64,000 nucleotides of DNA, taken from contig NZ_JACHJY010000010.1 of assembly GCF_014203895.1 (NCBI RefSeq), positions 124,001 to 188,000 on the forward strand, read 5' to 3'. The notes under the pieces were generated by a model that was not told the DNA's origin, ran no database searches, and saw only the letters and a list, made by a program, of their open reading frames with translations. Of the stretch, positions 56,458-64,000 are shown in pieces (within the stretch, counting starts at the first letter, position 1; every line of letters starts with the position of its first letter). The position numbers and the translations under genes were made by a program. The stretch is from Streptomyces nymphaeiformis (GTDB lineage: Bacteria; Actinomycetota; Actinomycetes; Streptomycetales; Streptomycetaceae).

Positions 56458-56474
56458 GTTCGACAATGCTGAAC
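56458..56474. promoter_or_regulatory. candidate GylR operator at the gylR promoter
   Basis: GTTCGACAATGCTGAAC, a 17-bp imperfect palindrome (GTTCnnCAnTGnnGAAC) 27 bp upstream of the gylR start. Matches the site before glpF. Confidence 0.7.
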
Positions 56475-56579
56475 ACTATCGGTCGATGCCGACCTCGCGT
56501 CACACCACACAGTGTCGGTCAAGGAGGGGCAGGACCGGGAGTCCCCGCACACAGGATGCCGTCCGGCCCGTGGGACGCC

Positions 56580-56610
56580 TTGTCCACCCCGGCTCAAGCG
56601 CGGTTACGCT
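56580..56610 (+). promoter_or_regulatory. possible metH promoter
   Basis: TTGTCC (56580-56585) and TACGCT (56605-56610) with a 19-bp spacer, 65 bp ahead of the metH ATG. No cobalamin, SAM or SAH riboswitch fold is recognisable in the leader. Confidence 0.35.
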
Positions 56611-56675
56611 GGCCCCGTGCACCCTCCCCCCGAGAGTGCAAAGCCGACAGCCGTCGCATCCCAGGGAGCTCATCC

Positions 56676-59600
56676 ATGGCCTCGTTGCCGACCCCTTCCG
56701 CTGACAGCCGGACCCGCGCCGCCGCCCTCCGTGAGGCACTCGCCAGCCGAGTCGTCGTCGCCGACGGAGCCATGGGCACCATGCTCCAGGCCCAGGACCC
56801 CACCCTCGAGGACTTCCAGAACCTCGAAGGATGCAACGAGATCCTGAACGTCACCCGGCCCGACATCGTCCGTTCGGTGCACGAGGCGTACTTCGAGGTC
56901 GGCGTCGACTGCGTCGAGACGAACACGTTCGGCTCCAACCACTCGGCCGCCGGCGAGTACGAGATCGCGGACCGGATCCACGAGCTCTCCGAGGCGGGCG
57001 CCCGGATCGCCCGCGAGGTCGCCGACGAGTTCGGCGCGAAGGACGGCCGCCAGCGCTGGGTGCTCGGCTCGATCGGCCCCGGCACCAAGCTGCCCTCCCT
57101 CGGCCACATCTCGTACGACGTGCTGCGCGACGGCTACCAGCAGAACGCCGAGGGCCTGCTGGCCGGCGGCGCCGACGCCCTGATCGTCGAGACGACCCAG
57201 GACCTGCTGCAGACCAAGTCCAGCCTCATCGGCGCGCGCCGCGCGATGGACGCCCTGGGCGTGGACGTGCCCCTGATCTGCTCGCTCGCCTTCGAGACCA
57301 CCGGCGTCATGCTGCTCGGCTCCGAGATCGGCGCGGCCCTGACCGCCCTGGAGCCCCTCGGCATCGACCTGATCGGCCTGAACTGCTCGACCGGCCCCGC
57401 CGAGATGAGCGAGCACCTGCGCTACCTCGCCCGCCACTCCCGTACGCCCCTCATGTGCATGCCGAACGCCGGCCTGCCCGTGCTCACCAAGGACGGCGCG
57501 TACTTCCCGCTCACGGCCACCGAGATGGCCGACGCGCAGGAGAACTTCGTCCGCGACTACGGCCTGTCCCTGGTCGGCGGCTGCTGCGGCTCCACGCCCG
57601 AGCACCTGCGCCAGGTCGTCGAGCGCGTCCAGGGCATCACCCCGCCCGAGCGCTCCCCCCGCCCCGAGCCGGGCGCCGCCTCCCTCTACCAGACGGTGCC
57701 GTTCCGCCAGGACACCTCGTACCTGGCGATCGGCGAGCGGACCAACGCCAACGGCTCGAAGAAGTTCCGCGAGGCCATGCTCGAAGGCCGCTGGGACGAC
57801 TGCGTCGAGATGGCCCGCGACCAGATCCGCGAGGGCGCGCACATGCTCGACCTGTGCGTCGACTACGTGGGCCGCGACGGCGTCGCCGACATGGAGGAGC
57901 TCGCGGGCCGCTTCGCCACCGCCTCCACCCTGCCGATCGTCCTCGACTCCACCGAGGTGGACGTCCTGCGCGCCGGCCTGGAGAAGCTCGGCGGCCGTGC
58001 CGTCATCAACTCGGTCAACTACGAGGACGGCGACGGCCCCGAGTCCCGCTTCGCGAAGGTCACCCGTCTGGCCCAGGAGCACGGCGCCGCCCTCATCGCC
58101 CTCACCATCGACGAGGAGGGCCAGGCCCGTACCCCCGAGCACAAGGTCGCCGTCGCCGAGCGCCTCATCGAGGACCTCACCGGCAACTGGGGCATCCACG
58201 AGTCCGACATCCTCATCGACACCCTGACCTTCACCATCTGCACCGGCCAGGAGGAGTCGCGCAAGGACGGCATCGCCACCATCGAGGCGATCCGCGAACT
58301 GAAGCGCCGCCACCCGGACGTCCAGACCACCCTGGGCCTGTCGAACATCTCCTTCGGCCTCAACCCGGCCGCCCGCATCCTGCTCAACTCGGTCTTCCTC
58401 GACGAGTGCGTCAAGGCGGGCCTGGACTCGGCGATCGTCCACGCCTCGAAGATCCTGCCCATCGCCCGCTTCGACGAGGAGCAGGTCACCACCGCCCTCG
58501 ACCTGATCTACGACCGGCGCGCCGAGGGCTACGACCCGCTGCAGAAGCTGATGGCCCTCTTCGAGGGCGCCACCGCCAAGTCGCTCAAGGCCGGCAAGAC
58601 CGAGGAGCTCCTCGCCCTGCCCCTGGACGAGCGCCTCAAGCGGCGGATCGTCGACGGCGAGAAGAACGGCCTGGAGGCCGACCTCGACGAGGCCCTCGTC
58701 CAGCGGCCCGCCCTGGACATCGTCAACGACACCCTCCTCGACGGCATGAAGACGGTCGGCGAGCTGTTCGGCTCCGGCCAGATGCAGCTGCCGTTCGTGC
58801 TCCAGTCGGCCGAGGTCATGAAGACGGCCGTCGCCCACCTCGAACCGCACATGGAGAAGTCCGACGCCGAGGGCAAGGGCACGATCGTGCTCGCCACCGT
58901 CCGCGGCGACGTCCACGACATCGGCAAGAACCTCGTCGACATCATCCTCTCCAACAACGGCTACAACGTCGTCAACATCGGCATCAAGCAGCCGGTCTCC
59001 GCGATCCTGGAAGCCGCCGAGGAGCACAACGCCGACGTCATCGGCATGTCCGGCCTCCTCGTGAAGTCCACCGTGATCATGAAGGAGAACCTGGAGGAGC
59101 TGAACCAGCGCGAGCTGGCCGCCAAGTACCCCGTGATCCTCGGCGGAGCCGCCCTCACCCGCGCGTACGTCGAGCAGGACCTCCACGAGATCTACCAGGG
59201 CGAGGTCCGCTACGCCCGGGACGCCTTCGAGGGCCTGCGCCTCATGGACGCGCTCATCGGCGTCAAGCGCGGCGTCCCCGGAGCCGTGCTCCCCGAGCTG
59301 AAGCAGCGCCGCGTCGCCAAGAGCGCCACCGCGGCCCTCCAGGTCGAGGAGCCGGAGCCCGGCGGCCGCTCCGACGTGGCCACCGACAACCCCGTGCCCA
59401 CCCCGCCGTTCTGGGGCACCCGCGTCGTCAAGGGCATCCCGCTCAAGGAGTACGCCTCCTGGCTCGACGAGGGTGCGCTCTTCAAGGGCCAGTGGGGCCT
59501 CAAGCAGAACCGGGCCGGCGACGGACCGGCGTACGAGGAACTGGTCGAGACCGAGGGCCGGCCCCGGCTGCGCGGCTGGCTGGAGCGCCTCCACACCGAG

Positions 59601-60188
59601 AACCTCCTGGAGGCGGCCGTCGTCCACGGCTACTTCCCCTGCGTCTCCAAGGGCGACGACCTGATCATCCTGGACGAGGCGGGCAACGAGCGGACCCGGT
59701 TCACCTTCCCGCGCCAGCGCCGCGGCCGCCGCCTGTGCCTCGCGGACTTCTTCCGCCCGGAGGAGTCCGGCGAGACCGACGTCGTCGGCCTCCAGGTCGT
59801 CACCGTCGGCTCGAAGATCGGCGAGGCCACGGCCAAGCTCTTCGAGTCCGACTCGTACCGCGACTACCTGGAGCTGCACGGCCTCTCCGTCCAGCTCGCC
59901 GAGGCCCTCGCCGAGTACTGGCACGCCCGCGTCCGCGCGGAGCTCGGCTTCGGCGGGGAGGACCCCGAGAACGTCGAGGACATGTTCGACCTCAAGTACC
60001 GCGGTGCCCGCTTCTCGCTGGGCTACGGCGCCTGTCCCGACCTGGAGGACCGGGCGAAGATCGCCGAGCTGCTCCGGCCGGAGCGGATCGGCGTCCACCT
60101 CTCCGAGGAGTTCCAGCTCCACCCCGAGCAGTCCACCGACGCCATCGTCATCCACCACCCCGAGGCGAAGTACTTCAACGCACGGTGA
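56676..60188 (+). CDS. metH: cobalamin-dependent methionine synthase
   Basis: A 1170-residue, full-length MetH transferring the methyl group of 5-methyltetrahydrofolate to homocysteine. Modules in order: the homocysteine-binding barrel (1-~330; VADGAMGTMLQ, zinc cysteines C237 in LNCSTGP and C303/C304 in GGCCGSTPEH); the pterin-binding barrel (~345-640; GERTNANGSKKFREAML); and the cobalamin module (cap from ~645, axial His747 in GDVHDIGKNLVDIILSNNGYNV). The C-terminal SAM-binding reactivation domain (~880-1170) has RFTFPRQRRGRRLCLADFF and RGARFSLGYGACPDLEDR. ATG 56676 with CAGGGAGC. Divergent from gylR; ends at a strong hairpin. Confidence 0.97.
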   Translation: MASLPTPSADSRTRAAALREALASRVVVADGAMGTMLQAQDPTLEDFQNLEGCNEILNVTRPDIVRSVHEAYFEVGVDCVETNTFGSNHSAAGEYEIADRIHELSEAGARIAREVADEFGAKDGRQRWVLGSIGPGTKLPSLGHISYDVLRDGYQQNAEGLLAGGADALIVETTQDLLQTKSSLIGARRAMDALGVDVPLICSLAFETTGVMLLGSEIGAALTALEPLGIDLIGLNCSTGPAEMSEHLRYLARHSRTPLMCMPNAGLPVLTKDGAYFPLTATEMADAQENFVRDYGLSLVGGCCGSTPEHLRQVVERVQGITPPERSPRPEPGAASLYQTVPFRQDTSYLAIGERTNANGSKKFREAMLEGRWDDCVEMARDQIREGAHMLDLCVDYVGRDGVADMEELAGRFATASTLPIVLDSTEVDVLRAGLEKLGGRAVINSVNYEDGDGPESRFAKVTRLAQEHGAALIALTIDEEGQARTPEHKVAVAERLIEDLTGNWGIHESDILIDTLTFTICTGQEESRKDGIATIEAIRELKRRHPDVQTTLGLSNISFGLNPAARILLNSVFLDECVKAGLDSAIVHASKILPIARFDEEQVTTALDLIYDRRAEGYDPLQKLMALFEGATAKSLKAGKTEELLALPLDERLKRRIVDGEKNGLEADLDEALVQRPALDIVNDTLLDGMKTVGELFGSGQMQLPFVLQSAEVMKTAVAHLEPHMEKSDAEGKGTIVLATVRGDVHDIGKNLVDIILSNNGYNVVNIGIKQPVSAILEAAEEHNADVIGMSGLLVKSTVIMKENLEELNQRELAAKYPVILGGAALTRAYVEQDLHEIYQGEVRYARDAFEGLRLMDALIGVKRGVPGAVLPELKQRRVAKSATAALQVEEPEPGGRSDVATDNPVPTPPFWGTRVVKGIPLKEYASWLDEGALFKGQWGLKQNRAGDGPAYEELVETEGRPRLRGWLERLHTENLLEAAVVHGYFPCVSKGDDLIILDEAGNERTRFTFPRQRRGRRLCLADFFRPEESGETDVVGLQVVTVGSKIGEATAKLFESDSYRDYLELHGLSVQLAEALAEYWHARVRAELGFGGEDPENVEDMFDLKYRGARFSLGYGACPDLEDRAKIAELLRPERIGVHLSEEFQLHPEQSTDAIVIHHPEAKYFNAR

Positions 60189-60259
60189 CCGCGCGGTGAC
60201 GCCGCAGGGTAAATACGCGCTTTCCCGTTGATCGCGACGTACACTTGTCGGTCCAGTGC

Positions 60260-60300
60260 AGGCCGGTCATCCTCCCCGTACCGGGGAGGATGACCGGCCT
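60260..60300 (+). terminator. terminator of metH
   Basis: A 19-bp perfect stem (arms GGCCGGTCATCCTCCCCG and its complement, three-base TAC centre), ending 27 bp before the ATG of the HAD gene. Either terminator only, or also an attenuator for that gene. Confidence 0.8.
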
Positions 60301-60327
60301 TCTCGTCCCTCCATGGAGGTGTGCCGG

Positions 60328-61026
60328 ATGACCAGTACGGTCCCCGCGTCCCTGTTCCGTACGAACGGCAGCTCCGCCCTGCAGGCGGTCTTCCTCGACA
60401 TGGACGGGACCCTCGTCGACACGGAGGGGTTCTGGTGGGACGCCGAGGTCGAGGTCTTCGCGGACCTCGGGCACCGGCTGGACGAGGCCTGGCGGGACAT
60501 CGTCGTCGGCGGCCCGATGACCCGCAGCGCGGGCTACCTCATCGAGTCCACCGGCGCCGACATCACCCTCGAAGAGCTCACCGTCCTGCTCAACGAGAAG
60601 TTCGAGCAGCGCATCGACCGGGGCGTGCCCCTCATGCCGGGCGCCGAGCGACTGCTCGCCGAGCTGGCCCGGCACTCCATCCCCACCGCCCTGGTCTCCG
60701 CCTCGCACCGGCGGATCATCGACCGGGTCCTCGGCTCGCTCGGCCGCGACCGCTTCGCCCTCACGGTCGCCGGCGACGAGGTCGAGCGCACCAAGCCGCA
60801 CCCCGAGCCGTACCTGACGGCCGCCCGGGGCGTGGGCGCCGACCCCGTGCTCTGCGCCGTCATCGAGGACACCGCGACCGGTGTGGCGGCCGCCGAGGCG
60901 GCCGGCTGCCGGGTCGTCGCGGTGCCCTCCGTCGCCCCGATCGCGCCCTCCCCGGGCCGGGTCGTCGTGCGCTCCCTGGAAGAGGTCGACGTACCGTTCC
61001 TGCGTACCTTGATCACGGGAATTTGA
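60328..61026 (+). CDS. HAD-family phosphatase
   Basis: A 232-residue haloacid-dehalogenase hydrolase of the beta-phosphoglucomutase/phosphoglycolate type: motif I VFLDMDGTLVDTEGFWW (Asp24 nucleophile, Asp26), motif II ALVSASHRRIIDRVL, motif III Lys in VERTKPHPEPYL and motif IV CAVIEDTATGVAAAEAAGC (Asp pair). The helical cap between motifs I and II (residues ~35-105) identifies subclass I. It dephosphorylates an unidentified small metabolite. ATG 60328 with ATGGAGGTG; a GTG 72 bases earlier lies inside the terminator stem and is unlikely. Confidence 0.87.
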   Translation: MTSTVPASLFRTNGSSALQAVFLDMDGTLVDTEGFWWDAEVEVFADLGHRLDEAWRDIVVGGPMTRSAGYLIESTGADITLEELTVLLNEKFEQRIDRGVPLMPGAERLLAELARHSIPTALVSASHRRIIDRVLGSLGRDRFALTVAGDEVERTKPHPEPYLTAARGVGADPVLCAVIEDTATGVAAAEAAGCRVVAVPSVAPIAPSPGRVVVRSLEEVDVPFLRTLITGI

Positions 61027-61098
61027 GCTTTATCTGAGGAAAGCGATCCGGCTGAAGTCCGGCCGAAGAGAGCGGGCCATTCACCGAAAAGCACCTGA

Positions 61099-61112
61099 GT
61101 GACCTTGGTCAC
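61099..61112. promoter_or_regulatory. palindrome GTGACCTTGGTCAC, possible Crp site
   Basis: A perfect 14-bp inverted repeat fitting the GTG-N6-GNCAC pattern described for Streptomyces Crp. It lies far upstream (370 bp) of the next start codon, but in the same intergenic region. Confidence 0.4.
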
Positions 61113-61212
61113 CCAGAGTGCCGGACGGCGGGTGGCCCGTTCTCGTCCCCTGTCTCAAAAGCGGATGTTTCGACGCCCCCTGTGTCCTGATTGGTTAACC
61201 GTCGTCCGCAAC

Positions 61213-61243
61213 GTCCGGCGCATGGTTATCGAGTCCGGCGCAT
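61213..61243. repeat. direct repeat GTCCGGCGCAT, 20-bp period
   Basis: Two exact 11-bp copies (61213-61223, 61233-61243), each followed by an AT-rich patch. The spacing of about two helical turns is typical of cooperative regulator binding. Confidence 0.5.
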
Positions 61244-61481
61244 TCATGATCACTCTTCGATTACGCCCCCGTGCGGCCCCGGTCAAGGGATACCGGCTCC
61301 GCCCATTAATCTTTCGCGAGTACTTCGCCGCATAACCGCGTGCACCGGCGCACACCCAAGTCGCCGTGAACACAGGACCGATCGCAACACCCGGCCCGAT
61401 CGCTCCCGCCCCGACCGGGCGGCAGGCGGCGGAGTTCCACTGACCGCTGTACCCCAGTGCCGGATGAGGAGATCGTCCCTG

Positions 61482-63071
61482 ATGAACCGCAAGACCCTGG
61501 TGCTGCCGGCCGTGGCCGGACTGCTCGTCCCCCTGCTCGCCGGCTGCGGCGGCAGCGAGGAGAGCCGATCGATCGTCGTCGGCACCACGGACCAGTTCAT
61601 CGCCACCGGGGACGCACCCGCTCCGCTCGACCCGGCCTACGCCTACGACACCGGCGCCTGGAACATCCTCCGCCAGACCGTGCAGACCCTGCTGCACGTG
61701 CCCCGCGGCGGCGGCGAGCCCGTCCCCGAGGCCGCCAAGACCTGCGGCTTCTCCGACAAGGCCAGCGAGAGCTACCGCTGCACGCTCCGCGAGGGCCTCA
61801 CCTTCGCCGACGGCACCCCCATCACGGCCGAGGACGTCAAGTACTCCATCGACCGCGTCCTGAAGATCAAGTCGGACAACGGCACCGCCGCCCTCCTCGC
61901 GAACATCGACACCGTCGAGACCCAGGGCACCGACGGCGTCGTCTTCCACCTCAAGACCCCCGACGCGACCTTCCCGTACAAGCTCTCCACCCCTGTCGCC
62001 GGCATCCTCAGCAAGGACAAGTACGCCGCCGACAAGCTCCGCGACGGCTTCGACGTCGACGGCTCGGGCCCGTACACCATGAAGGTCGAGCGCGAGGGCG
62101 ACAAGGCCACCCGCTTCGTCTTCACCAAGAACCCCGCCTACAAGGGCGACATCACCCTGCGCAACGACAAGGTCGAACTGCGCCCCTACGCCGACGCCGG
62201 CACCATGGGCGCCGCCCTGGAGCGCGACGACATCGACATGATGGCCCGCTCCCTGTCGCAGAAGCAGATCAAGGACCTCACCGAGACGCCCAAGGACAAC
62301 ATCCGCGTCACCGAGGTCCCCGGCCTGGAGATCCGGTACCTCGGCTTCAACACCGACGCCCCCTCCGTCGAGCAGAAGGCCGTGCGCCAGGCCATGGCCT
62401 CCGTCGTCGACCGGGGCGCCCTCGTCAACCTCGTCTACGGCCCCACCGCGGAGCCGCTGTACTCGCTGATCCCCTCCAGCATCACCGGCCACGCCACCCC
62501 CTTCTTCGACGAGTACGGCGAGCCCGACCCCGTCCGCGCCGCCAAGCTCCTCAAGGACGCGGGCGTCAAGACCCCGGTCAAGGTGACCCTCAACTACACC
62601 ACCGACCACTACGGCGCCGAGACCGCCCAGGAGTTCGAGGCGCTCAAGAAGCAGCTCGTCGCCAGCGAGCTCTTCGACGTCAAGATCCAGGGTGCCGAGT
62701 GGTCCACCTTCCGCACGGCCCAGAAGCGCGGCGACTACGCCGTCTACGGCCTCGGCTGGTTCCCGGACTACCCGGACCCCGACAACTACATCGCGCCGTT
62801 CCTCGACAGCGACAACTTCCTCAACACCCCCTACGTGAACAAGACCGTTCGCGAGAAGCTCATCCCGCGCTCGCGCCGCCAGGCCGACCGCAACGCCGCA
62901 AGCCCCGTCTACGCGCAGATCCAGAAGATCGTCGCCAAGGACGTCCCCGTCCTGCCCCTGTGGCAGGGCAAGCAGTACGTCGCCGCCCGCGACGACCTCA
63001 ACGGAGTCGAGTACGCCCTCAACACCTCCTCCGACCTGCTGCTGTGGGAACTGGGCCGCGGCACCGCCTGA
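61482..63071 (+). CDS. peptide/nickel-type ABC transporter substrate-binding lipoprotein
   Basis: A 529-residue exported lipoprotein of the OppA/DppA family (SBP_bac_5). The lipobox LLAGC sits near residue 21, after the signal MNRKTLVLPAVAGLLVPL. Family blocks: LREGLTFADGTPITAEDVKYSIDRVL (about 100-125), SGPYTMKVER, RYLGFNTDAPSVEQKAVRQAMASVVDR and GLGWFPDYPDPDNYIAPFL. It binds an oligopeptide or similar ligand outside the membrane and delivers it to a permease, which is not in this window. ATG 61482 with GAGGAG upstream. It is followed by a paralogous gene after 67 bp. Confidence 0.92.
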   Translation: MNRKTLVLPAVAGLLVPLLAGCGGSEESRSIVVGTTDQFIATGDAPAPLDPAYAYDTGAWNILRQTVQTLLHVPRGGGEPVPEAAKTCGFSDKASESYRCTLREGLTFADGTPITAEDVKYSIDRVLKIKSDNGTAALLANIDTVETQGTDGVVFHLKTPDATFPYKLSTPVAGILSKDKYAADKLRDGFDVDGSGPYTMKVEREGDKATRFVFTKNPAYKGDITLRNDKVELRPYADAGTMGAALERDDIDMMARSLSQKQIKDLTETPKDNIRVTEVPGLEIRYLGFNTDAPSVEQKAVRQAMASVVDRGALVNLVYGPTAEPLYSLIPSSITGHATPFFDEYGEPDPVRAAKLLKDAGVKTPVKVTLNYTTDHYGAETAQEFEALKKQLVASELFDVKIQGAEWSTFRTAQKRGDYAVYGLGWFPDYPDPDNYIAPFLDSDNFLNTPYVNKTVREKLIPRSRRQADRNAASPVYAQIQKIVAKDVPVLPLWQGKQYVAARDDLNGVEYALNTSSDLLLWELGRGTA

Positions 63072-63084
63072 CCCCTTCGTTGTC

Positions 63085-63110
63085 CCGGCCGCGCGCCCCT
63101 GCGCGGCCGG
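63085..63110 (+). other. intergenic hairpin between the two lipoprotein genes
   Basis: CCGGCCGCGC pairs with GCGCGGCCGG, 6-base loop, no U-run. It could stabilise the upstream message or partly terminate, giving more of the first binding protein than of later genes. Confidence 0.5.
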
Positions 63111-63138
63111 CCTGACAAGAGATCAAGAGGCAAGTTCT

Positions 63139-64000
63139 GTGAAGGCACGAAACAAGTGGCTGACGGCCCCGCTCGCCGCGGGCCTGTCCGCCGCCCTCCT
63201 CAGCGGCTGCGGCACCGAGCAGGGAAGCGGCTCCGGAGGCTCCGGAGACGGGATACGCGTCGGCATGTCCGACGAGATCCTCGCCACCGACCCGGCGGCC
63301 GGCTACGACCCCGGCTCCTGGCTGCTGTTCAACAACGTCTTCCAGTCCCTCCTCGCCTTCCCCAAGGGCGGCTCCGAGCCCGAGCCCGAGGCCGCCGACA
63401 AGTGCGAGTTCTCCGCGGGCAGCAAGGTCTACACCTGCACCCTGCGCGACGGCCTCACCTTCTCCAACGGCAACAAGCTCACCTCGGAGGACGTCAAGTA
63501 CTCCTTCGAGCGGGCCCTCAAGATCGCCGACCCCTCGGGCCCGGCGCCGCTGCTCTCCACCATCCAGAGCATCGAGACCCCCGACGAGAAGACCGTCGTC
63601 TTCCGCCTCAAGGTCCCGGACGCCACCTTCCCCAGCAAGATCGCCTCCGGCGCCGGCTCCATCGTCGACCACCACGACTACCCCGCCGACGCGCTGCGCA
63701 CCGACGGCAAGGCCACCGGCTCCGGCCCGTACAAGCTGGACTCCTTCGGCGAGTCCGAGGCCACGTTCTCCGCCAACCCCGGCTACAAGGGCAACGCCAA
63801 GCCCAAGAACGGCGCCGTCACCCTCAAGCTGTACCGCGGCGACCGCGCCGCCCTCGCCAAGGCCTTCACCGACGGCGACATCGACGTCGCCTACCGAGGC
63901 CTCTCCGCCGACGACATCTCCGCCCTGGAGAACTCCGCCACCACGGCCGACAAGGGCATCGAGGTCGTCACCGGCAGCAGCGCCGAGGTCCAGCACCTGG
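63139..64000 (+). CDS. second peptide-type ABC substrate-binding lipoprotein (partial)
   Basis: Open to the end of the window (287 codons seen). GTG start 63139 gives MKARNKWLTAPLAAGLSAALLSGCGTEQGS, a lipoprotein signal with lipobox LLSGC. It then follows the same SBP_bac_5 pattern as the preceding gene: LRDGLTFSNGNKLTSEDVKYSFERALKI and SGPYKLDSFGESEATFSANPGYKGN. It is clearly a paralogue of the 61482 gene but diverged. The tandem arrangement suggests an operon of binding proteins; the permease and ATPase genes are expected downstream, outside the window. The 3' end is missing. Confidence 0.9.
   Translation, partial: MKARNKWLTAPLAAGLSAALLSGCGTEQGSGSGGSGDGIRVGMSDEILATDPAAGYDPGSWLLFNNVFQSLLAFPKGGSEPEPEAADKCEFSAGSKVYTCTLRDGLTFSNGNKLTSEDVKYSFERALKIADPSGPAPLLSTIQSIETPDEKTVVFRLKVPDATFPSKIASGAGSIVDHHDYPADALRTDGKATGSGPYKLDSFGESEATFSANPGYKGNAKPKNGAVTLKLYRGDRAALAKAFTDGDIDVAYRGLSADDISALENSATTADKGIEVVTGSSAEVQHL

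Larger units (their letters stand above)
61027..61481. other. 455-bp intergenic region upstream of the peptide-binding operon
   Basis: No gene found; it is noticeably less GC-rich than its surroundings around 61160-61330. It holds a perfect palindrome (61099-61112), GGTTAACC at 61193-61200, and a direct repeat GTCCGGCGCAT twice with 20-bp period (61213-61243). A regulated promoter region for the lipoprotein genes is the likely content. Confidence 0.7.

Noticed and set aside
56475..56675. Cobalamin, SAM or SAH riboswitch in the metH leader
   Set aside because: No B12-box, SAM or SAH aptamer pattern could be recognised in the 200 bp; only short stems are present.
56670..60158. Minus-strand open frame of 1162 codons opposite metH
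   Set aside because: Val/Leu/Gly/Asp-rich shadow of metH with no family match; metH itself has every expected motif.

Overview
This window is chromosomal DNA from a Streptomyces or a very close relative. The evidence is the very high GC content with strong third-position bias, frequent GTG/TTG starts, a short and a long chaplin side by side, mycothiol genes (mshC, mscR), a gylR-glpFKD glycerol operon and an abundance of TetR regulators and F420/LLM-type oxidoreductases. From memory, the order gylR-glpFKD, PAC2, mshC, kinase-like, DUF3090, phosphatase, corA, ferritin-like, LLM, AKR, helicase-like, chpC, chpH, M20 peptidase and gntRKP matches one block of the S. coelicolor chromosome (roughly SCO1657-SCO1680). 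The window is therefore mostly core genome with a few strain-variable inserts. I saw no insertion sequence, phage, CRISPR array or antibiotic biosynthetic cluster.

Region by region: 1-6.6 kb holds an orphan gamma-butyrolactone-receptor-like TetR, a DMT exporter, ArsR and TetR regulators, an acyl-CoA dehydrogenase, a TetR/MaoC pair and soxR. 6.7-11.3 kb has a zinc-ribbon protein of unknown role, a lipase-like hydrolase and two exported hydrolases (erythromycin-esterase family and NamZ/DUF1343). 11.4-15.3 kb is a two-operon fatty-acid-type catabolic locus: an SDR and a TetR face an acyl-CoA dehydrogenase and an APH-fold kinase. The last two resemble the two halves of animal ACAD11, and the two operons share a TetR-type operator. 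15.3-19.7 kb has a metallo-hydrolase, a divergent HxlR/reductase pair, a quinone-reductase-like enzyme, two DUF202 membrane proteins and a Nudix hydrolase. 19.7-23.9 kb is a steroid-dehydrogenase-like SDR, its TetR and a KstD-like flavoprotein, followed by an LLM oxidoreductase. 23.9-26.8 kb is the gluconate locus. 26.9-30.2 kb has an amino-acid permease and a mycothiol-dependent formaldehyde-oxidation pair. 30.2-35.2 kb has a pseudouridine synthase, tRNA-Leu(GAG), an M20 peptidase and the two chaplins. 35.3-45.7 kb has a degenerate RecD-like protein, an AKR, an LLM enzyme, a ferritin-like protein, CorA and the phosphatase-DUF3090-kinase-mshC row. 45.8-48.9 kb is a secreted GH31 glycosidase. 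48.9-56.5 kb is PAC2, an LLM enzyme and the glycerol operon with gylR. 56.7-64 kb has metH, a HAD phosphatase and two tandem peptide-binding lipoproteins; the second runs off the end.

Cross-cutting points: at least nine genes have a TANNNT -10 hexamer 6-7 bases before the start codon and are probably leaderless. Several repeated operator motifs tie separate promoters together: ATACCGACYGGT at three promoters, TAAGCGCTTGCTCA at two, and a 17-bp palindrome at gylR and glpF. Strong hairpin terminators separate most convergent genes. The observations most worth following are the split ACAD11-like kinase/dehydrogenase locus, the kinase/phosphatase/DUF3090 genes attached to mshC, and the RecD-like protein without a P-loop.
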